From contig WPIO01000113.1 in assembly GCA_009760855.2 (NCBI GenBank), forward strand, positions 260,001 to 324,000: a stretch of 64,000 bases of DNA. Reading direction: 5' to 3'. The notes beneath the pieces were generated by a model. It searched no databases, had not been told where the DNA came from, and worked only from the letters and a program-made list of their open reading frames with translations. Both the position numbers and the translations under genes were made by a program. Shown here piece by piece: positions 58,001 through 64,000 of the stretch. The number at the start of each line of letters is the position of its first letter. Within the stretch, counting starts at the first letter, position 1. Source of the stretch: Cristatella mucedo. Taxonomy: Eukaryota; Bryozoa; Phylactolaemata; Cristatellidae.

Positions 58001-60000
58001 TTGTTAGCCGTCAGCCGAAAGGAGTCTGGGCGGTCACGGACACGGATTGAAAAATCAGAAGGGCAAACTCATCTAGAGCATTGGCTAGCGTAGTGCTGTA
58101 GCACTGCATGGAGGGAAGGACGATAGGAGGTTCAAGGGAAAGGGCAAATGAGGCAAGTATGCTTCGGACAGCATCGAAGAGACTATAGGACTCTTAACTC
58201 TGCTGTATTTTTGGACGGCTAAGTATAAGCAAATTTCGAGAAGAATGAAGTTCGCACATGATCAGATTTGAATACAGCGGCAATGGCAGGGTTGAATAGG
58301 GTATATTCATTAGTTCTAAATAGAGAGCGGGCGGTTAGCAGCAAAGTATAGACGTTAGTTTGGTGCTGGCAGCCGCCTCCGGTACCTCGTCGTTCTGTGG
58401 GAGACCTAATTCAGGGATTCCTGTAGAGGCATGCAGTAGGCATGCAGCAGTAGTGAATACCTGAGTGAGCACGGAATGACGACTCGTATGTGCGGTCTTA
58501 CAAGCTCCCCTCGGCACCAAAAACCGGACATAGAGCGACAGTGGGCCATATGAGACGAAAACGCAGCAGTGCACGTTAGTCATCGTCTTATAGGATGTGC
58601 TCGTTAGATTATATGGCTGGTAAAGTTCATCGGAGGCGCTTTCGATGGGACAGAAATATAAGGAAAACTGTACGATTGAGCCTGCCTGCACGCATTATTC
58701 GGATCGGGAAAAATAAAAATACAGGCTTCGTTGTTATTGCATCGCTCTGATTTGAAATCCAATATTTGAAGCTATTCATTGCCGATGTAGACTAAAAGTT
58801 GCCAGCATTCTGTCTGTATGCTCTGTAGCCTAAAAGCAAGGTATGGCTGCCACAGAACGGACTCCCATAGAGTCTAAGCCAACGCAACGGTGCTTGAACT
58901 TCACGACTAAATCGCGGGTTTGAGTCCAGCATCAGACTAGTTCTCAATTGCAAATGCAGGGGGGGGGTGGGCGATAGCTCCTCATGGCCGACCGTCTTCT
59001 TCTGCCATTGAAAGCAGGTTTGAGTCAACTACCCATTCTCTTACTTTATTATGCATCACATTAAGAGAAACTGGCCGGTTCAAGAAAATGTACAAGCATT
59101 AATAGATTATGCACAGAGACAGTAGAAACGCGAACTATTACATGGTCTGTCGAGGATTTTAGTCAGTAATAACGGGATCACTGTCGCCGAGCTGCTGCCA
59201 ATTGTGTGCCAGAAATGGTTGCTACGGACAGTCGTTTGCGGTCGCACTCTAATTGTTAAGTGGAAAAGAAGAAAATGTCCGACGACTCGCATTACATGTT
59301 TACCCTAACCGGTCTCTCTGCTGTAGTCGGTCCCAGCAGCAGCAGCAGCAGCAGCAGCCGATTCTTCTGAGTGGCATTCTGAAGAACTTCGCACCGAGTG
59401 CCAGTGTAGATTGCAATCCCCCACAAAAGCTAGTACGTCATTGATTACCCCGAGATACGACTGCGCCTTGCTGGTAATGCTTGAATTGATGGCGTTAGGA
59501 ATGAATTCGAGACTCCTATAGTAAGGGCCACAATCCTACGGAGAGGCAGGGAGCTTGCCGATTCAATTAGGCCACACCATAGCCGAAGGATCTACCCGAA
59601 GGCGTGGCCGAGAGGACATTGCCAAGTCGGCGAATTCTGTAGCAGCCTGGCGACAAGAACAGCGAAAGGCTGTAGCAAAAACCCCTGGCAGCGTCGTTTA
59701 TATTGACGTCGACTTCGGCTGTGAGTGATCAGATGCCTTGCAACCGAATGCAGCCAGCAGCTGCGGAGAGCAAAGTGTGTAAACAAGCAGCCGCAGCCAG
59801 GCGGCCACCTGTAGGCAGCTGATGCCTAGTTGAAGCAGCGGCAGTAGGAGAGGCTGCCGGTATCGGATTTCAGCTGATTAGCCTGCCGCCCCTTGCTCGC
59901 AGCAGCTGCCACCGCCGCCACTGCCTTGCTCTGCTGAAAGTCTGGTCCAGTGCTCTGCCGGCCTAGCTCTTTCCTTCTCTTTCCAAACAAGGTCGGACAT
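58001..60000. other. Intergenic sequence, no gene recognised
   Basis: Mixed sequence with a (GCA)8 run at 59336-59360, a G run at 58960-58967, and a B-box-like GGGTTTGAGTCC at 58916-58927 without a complete tRNA around it. No coding evidence. Confidence 0.35.
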
Positions 60001-60002
60001 TG

Positions 60003-60155
60003 CTGCATCATCATCATCATCATCATCAGCATCAGCATCAGCATCAGCATCAGCATCAGCATCAGCATCAGCATCAGCATCAGCATCAGCATCAGCATCA
60101 GCATCAGCATCAGCATCAGCATCAGCATCAGCAGCAGCAGCAGCAGCAGCAGCAG
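60003..60155. repeat. (CATCAG)n hexanucleotide repeat flanked by (CAT)n and (CAG)n
   Basis: Seven CAT units, about 18 CATCAG units, then nine CAG units. Open in several frames on both strands (His-Gln, Ile-Ser, Met-Leu, Asp-Ala), which is a repeat effect. Confidence 0.95.
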
Positions 60156-60627
60156 TTCGCCAAGAGCTCAAGAACCGAGACGTCGATGTACCGTGGGGTC
60201 AGGGTAGTGGGGGCAAGGTCGTGTGGTCAGGGTCGTGAGGTCAGCGTTAGTCTAGATCGTGTACAGAGATGGAGGAGGAATCTATAGAGGCAGCCTTGTT
60301 GTTGTTACCTGCCACTCTCCAGCCCACACATACTACCTACACAGGGCAGGCTTCAGACTATATATAACCAGTGGAGCGGCAAGAGTGTGCAACTACGCCA
60401 CGTACCAATGAGCCAACACTAACTGGCGAACAGCCTCGAATGCCAAGTACAGGAGCCAGTCAACAATGAGATGACCCGTTGAACGACAAGCCAACGAATG
60501 CGGATATTGTATAGTGCCACAGTGGACACGTTCGTTAAGGGGACGGGACAGAAAAAAGGATCGCCTCACGGTTGCGTTTGTAAGCAAATTTTTCCAAAGC
60601 ACCTAGAGTTCCTGTTAGGTTTTGGGT

Positions 60628-60730
60628 TATTATAAAACGAATAATACTTGCATAGCGTTCTCAGAGAAACCAATCGTTTTCTAGGCATTTCAAATATGCT
60701 GTAACGGAATCATGATACAATGGTCAGTAG
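60628..60730 (-). mobile_element. LINE 3' tail, minus
   Basis: ACTTGCATAGCGTTCTCAGA, GAAACCAATCGTTTTCTAGG and CATTTCAAATATGCTGTAAC: an inverted, diverged LINE/SINE tail. Confidence 0.55.
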
Positions 60731-61127
60731 CTTGTACACCATTTGCTTGTTGTTCGTACTTTTCTACATAGAATAGCAAGTATCTGAAATAACTGGGCTT
60801 TTGGGCATGCCCACACCTTCAATCGCCCCTTTCCGTTCATTTCCTATGGAATGTTCACAGACTAGAAGCAGAATGCTTTCAAGCAAGTCTTTGAAATTCA
60901 GGATGGAAATAGCCTGCCACACGCTTGCAGGCGAAGTGTTCCACAGTCAGCAGAGCAGCCCTAGAGGTGAAGGTCAGCTTGGAACTAACCTGCTGAACAG
61001 CTGCAAGCAAAGAGTTCTAAAGTTAAGCACTTCCTAGATGAAAGGCCAATCAACCTGCGTGAGGCCGCAATAGCCGACAAGCTGCCGAGAAATTGGTTGG
61101 ACTTTACGGATCTGAAGACCTAGTTGG

Positions 61128-61225
61128 CTTAATAATAATATTATTATTAGTATTAACACACTTGATAAAGTGCCCTCAGAGAACTCAATCTCTCTCTAGG
61201 AGGTGCTTTACATTTGCTTGTAGTC
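61128..61225 (-). mobile_element. LINE-A 3' tail, minus
   Basis: (AAT)n, CACTTGATAAAGTGCCCTCA, GAGAACTCAATCTCTCTCTA and TGCTTTACATTTGCT: the inverted terminal 100 bp of LINE-A. Confidence 0.75.
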
Positions 61226-62139
61226 ATGGATCCATTCAGCAGGGTAACGAGGAACCTCAAACCCACGTGAGATTCGTACACCACTAGATGGATTTGCAGT
61301 TCAAATAGAAGCCACTGAGGATATTTGAGTAATAGTTTGAACGGCTCAAACTTGACACGTATTTCTACAAGTACTGCGACCGAGTTAAAAAGGTGCAGCC
61401 TGAGGGGCCCTACTCGAAATCTTCCGGGGGAAGCTCGTGATGAAGCGAGTCAGAGGGCACAGCGAGTCTCATTAAAGCGCAATCTGGTATTTGCCGTGGA
61501 CCGCCCGTAGATAGTCCCTCGGTTGGACGGAATTCGTGATAATCGCAATGCTACGAAGCTGGAGAGTCGCAGAGCAGCTTACGCTTGGTACAATCTGCTA
61601 GAGAAGTAAAAGGTTTGAGTAAAAACACGTCATGCTTCTGGCTAATTCAAAATGGGCTCTCTAGAGTCACTTATGTACTGGACCTTAGCCATCAAGTGAG
61701 GCCAGCCTATCAGCAACAGCATCTATGTGTGTAATCATTTAGCCTAAGAGGTTTAATGACATCCAGGAACAAGTCGCTGGGAGACATGAATGTTATATTC
61801 GGGTGGCAGTGTTAGTCTTGGCTGAGATCTAAATAGTGAGTCAAATATCGTCGGCATTTAATTGCTATTAGGTAACTTGGATAATCACCCGAGTCTTTCC
61901 CACAGCAGTAATGTAAATCAAAAGCAGTCGTGGGCCACTAATTAAGCCTTAGCGGGAGCTCACCCAACATTTATCTCAGCATATTTGTCACAATAAGGAA
62001 CCTTTGCGCGACCCCTTCATCGAGTACAATGTGAATCAGTTCAACTCAATTCAGTTCAGGCTGTCCACGCTTGAACTTTCCCACAGATAGTTCATGGTCA
62101 GAAACACGCCATTTTAAAGAAAATAATAAACAATATACC

Positions 62140-62215
62140 AGCTGATTCAACAGGCTCTTTTTGAATAGCAGCAGAATAGCCTTAAAAGCTATCACCACCA
62201 CTTGGAGTAACAACG
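62140..62215 (-). mobile_element. SINE-2 tail fragment
   Basis: CAGCTGATTCAACAGGCTCT, GCAGCAGAATAGCCTTAAAA and GCTATCACCACCACTTG: the distal half of SINE-2. Confidence 0.55.
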
Positions 62216-62454
62216 TAGTACAGCAGCAGTATGTATTACTACTTCAATAAACGAAATCATGAAGCCAATAGCGCTTAGATTACGCTTGTTGCCTGGAGTA
62301 CGTCCAGCTCTCTCAGCTCCTTCGCTGCGCTTGTATTGCTGACATCCACAGGTGGATTGCAAAACACTTTCTCAAATTGAACGACAATAGCATCAACCTA
62401 CCAGTTATGAACAAACCTTGACTGACTGAGAAATTGGGAAGGCTACAGCTCAAA

Positions 62455-62630
62455 ATAGACTGATTTAACAGCCTCGTGTGTATAGCGGCAGAAGAGCCTT
62501 GACGGCTATTACTGCCGGTTGCTGTGGGCAATATAGGACCGCCCACTACAGGAATTGAACCCACAACCCGGGTCGTGAAGAACTAGCACCTTGCCTCCTG
62601 GGCGAAGGCCCAGGGGCACTGCCAGCATAT
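62455..62630 (-). mobile_element. SINE-2 copy, well preserved
   Basis: Minus strand: A box TTCGCCCAGGAGGCAAGG (62606-62589), B box GGGTTCAATTCC (62562-62551), hairpin arms TAGTGGGCGG and GCCCACAGCA (partly decayed), body, and tail AGGCTGTTAAATCAG. Confidence 0.75.
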
Positions 62631-62649
62631 ATTTTGTAACATATGCACG

Positions 62650-63330
62650 CAATCTAGGGGTCCTATTCGAAAGTGACCTATCACTAGACAACCACACTAG
62701 CTCTACAGTCTAGTGTGCCTGCTGTCAGTTTCGTAATACATCAAAAACGCCAGGCTTGCTTAGACAGGGATACTAGGTCCAAGTTAGTCCGTGCAATTGC
62801 AACATCCATCTTTGACATCTGTAACTCACTGCTGGCAGGTCTACCGACCTCTGCGATTATGCTCTTACAGTCGGTGCAAATCTCTGCGGGCAGGCTCGTC
62901 TGTCGTGTGTATAGCAGTAGCCACATTACGCCACTTCTCGTTGACCTTTGCACTGGCTATCGATCAAAGAGCTATTTGACCTCAAATTTGCCACTCATTT
63001 TTAGATCTCTTCCTTCTCGGTACCCGAGCCTCAAATTCCCCAGAATTCCAGCGCCTTTTGTTTCCTTGCTCCTAGCTCCTGGAATGAGCTGCAGACTGAC
63101 ATCATAACGCCCTTTGACTTGACATTAAAAGCCAAGCTCAACGCCAAGTCTCTTCTTCAGAGTCTTGTTTTGCACATGCGAATAATCCTTAATGAGCCAA
63201 TTCGAGCTGCAGTTGTGCTTGTTCTCATCACTAATAGGCAAATATGCTTCCTTTTCCAGCCTTTGTGAGTTGCGTGAAAAAGGCCGCTGTACAAATGCGC
63301 TAGCATTAACACTATTATTCTGCTGCTGCT
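62650..63330 (+). mobile_element. LINE 3' part related to LINE-A, diverged
   Basis: Contains NLGVLFESDLSLDNHTSSTV, RDTRSKLVRAIATSIFDICN, LQSVQISAGRLVC and HITPLLVDL, all typical of the non-LTR reverse-transcriptase C-terminus. The end then diverges into TGTACAAATGCGCTAGC and a short ATT tail. Frame broken downstream of 62990. Confidence 0.72.
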
Positions 63331-63589
63331 ACGTCAGTCTGACGGTCCTCCATTGAGATACCAGTGAGCTTTACTTTCATATGACGTGACCAACAAAGCA
63401 GCTCCGAGAAGCCTATCCGCGGCAGCGAACGGGTTGGGGGAGCTGACTCAGCTGGCGTCCATCCCTTCTATTCAGCTCTCCACTCCCAACTTTCACGCTT
63501 AAGGATCGGCAACGCGCCGTTAGCCAGAGACGATTGGCCCAATCCACCGTTTGTGTTCAATGAGCCGCTTTGATTATCTTTCAAAAGCA

Positions 63590-63745
63590 CGTTGTGCTTA
63601 CTTACTGTGCGTGCTATCACTAACTACATCGACATGTTTCCCAAACAGTGTACCTAAAGTGCCTGGAGCGGGAGAGGGAGAGGGAGAGAGATAGAGAGAG
63701 ATTTAGTTCTCTGAGAGCACCATGCAAATATCTTGTCATCATTGA
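63590..63745 (+). mobile_element. LINE 3' tail
   Basis: GCGTGCTATCACTAACTACA, ACCTAAAGTGCCTGGAGCGG, a (GGGAGA)n expansion, TTTAGTTCTCTGAGAGCACC and a decayed tail. Confidence 0.6.
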
Positions 63746-64000
63746 TGATGCCTCTGCATTCTAACCTGCAGCTTCAACATTAGACGCCTATTCCCTTCAT
63801 TCCGTTTCTTCCGTCCAGGACGCGATGTAAAAACTTCCGCCACAATTAAATTTCCGCTTTGATTCCCGCGGCAACCGTCAAGTCAATATAGCGATAACAT
63901 CTGGGCCGCCTCGATAGCTGCGGCACCAGGACCGTTGCAGACCACTATTGTCAATAATGGCGGGCTTCCTTTGAGGGCTTGAAGGGCAAGCAGCATTGGC

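Larger units (their letters stand above)
60156..62130. other. Intergenic sequence with isolated LINE tails
   Basis: Apart from the two tails listed separately I see no gene or element. Confidence 0.35.

Noticed and set aside
58875-58930. Possible tRNA gene (GGGTTTGAGTCC looks like a T-arm/B box)
   Set aside because: No cloverleaf can be completed around it and no matching acceptor stem is seen.
59878-60287. His-Gln, Asp-Ala, Met-Leu and Ile-Ser repeat proteins on both strands
   Set aside because: Same CATCAG array read in different frames; no splice or start evidence.

Overview
This is eukaryotic nuclear DNA, most likely from an invertebrate animal. The evidence is long introns with GT-AG (once GC-AG) boundaries, CpG-rich 5' ends, many microsatellites, tRNA-derived SINEs and degraded non-LTR retrotransposons. 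I cannot name the species or phylum; the two host genes are widespread in Bilateria. I see no prokaryotic operons, CRISPR array, rRNA or intact tRNA gene.

Two host genes can be reconstructed, arranged tail to tail. Plus strand, 187-23162: a SASH1-like (SAM and SH3 domain family) scaffold gene. It has an N-terminal SAM domain of the SAMD5/SASH type, a short charged SASH-family helix, low-complexity Ser/Gly/His/Gln-rich central exons, the family's DSGCY motif and a C-terminal block ending in a second SAM domain. Eight exons from 13.2 to 23.2 kb join in frame; the join to exon 1, across 12.4 kb, is less certain. No SH3 domain is visible. Minus strand, 49557-23757: a complete four-exon gene for a 186-residue transgelin/calponin-family muscle protein (calponin-homology domain plus one calponin-like repeat). 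Its introns are 3.8, 10.0 and 11.5 kb. The stop codons of the two genes are 594 bp apart, and their candidate poly(A) signals lie only about 30 bp apart on opposite strands, so the mRNAs probably meet or overlap at their 3' ends.

Most of the rest is repeat. Three non-LTR retrotransposon families (here LINE-A, LINE-B, LINE-C) are recognised by a C-terminal reverse-transcriptase segment and a conserved 3' tail: (ATT)n for A and C, (ACATT)n for B. Most copies are 5'-truncated; one relic (26.4-28.96 kb) keeps endonuclease, reverse-transcriptase and C-terminal sequence, and one copy (53.46-55.3 kb) has lost the catalytic core. Two tRNA-derived SINE families with pol III A and B boxes are also present: SINE-1 ends in a LINE-like tail, and SINE-2 carries a conserved hairpin. 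Nested insertions at 32 kb and 55.8 kb give relative ages.

Layout: 0-2.2 kb CpG-rich 5' end of the SASH gene; 2.2-13.1 kb long first intron with SINEs and simple repeats; 13.1-23.2 kb SASH exons; 23.3-23.8 kb convergent 3' ends; 23.8-49.6 kb transgelin exons separated by LINE-rich introns; 48.7-49.9 kb CpG-rich transgelin 5' end; 50-64 kb repeat-dense sequence in which I recognise no host gene.
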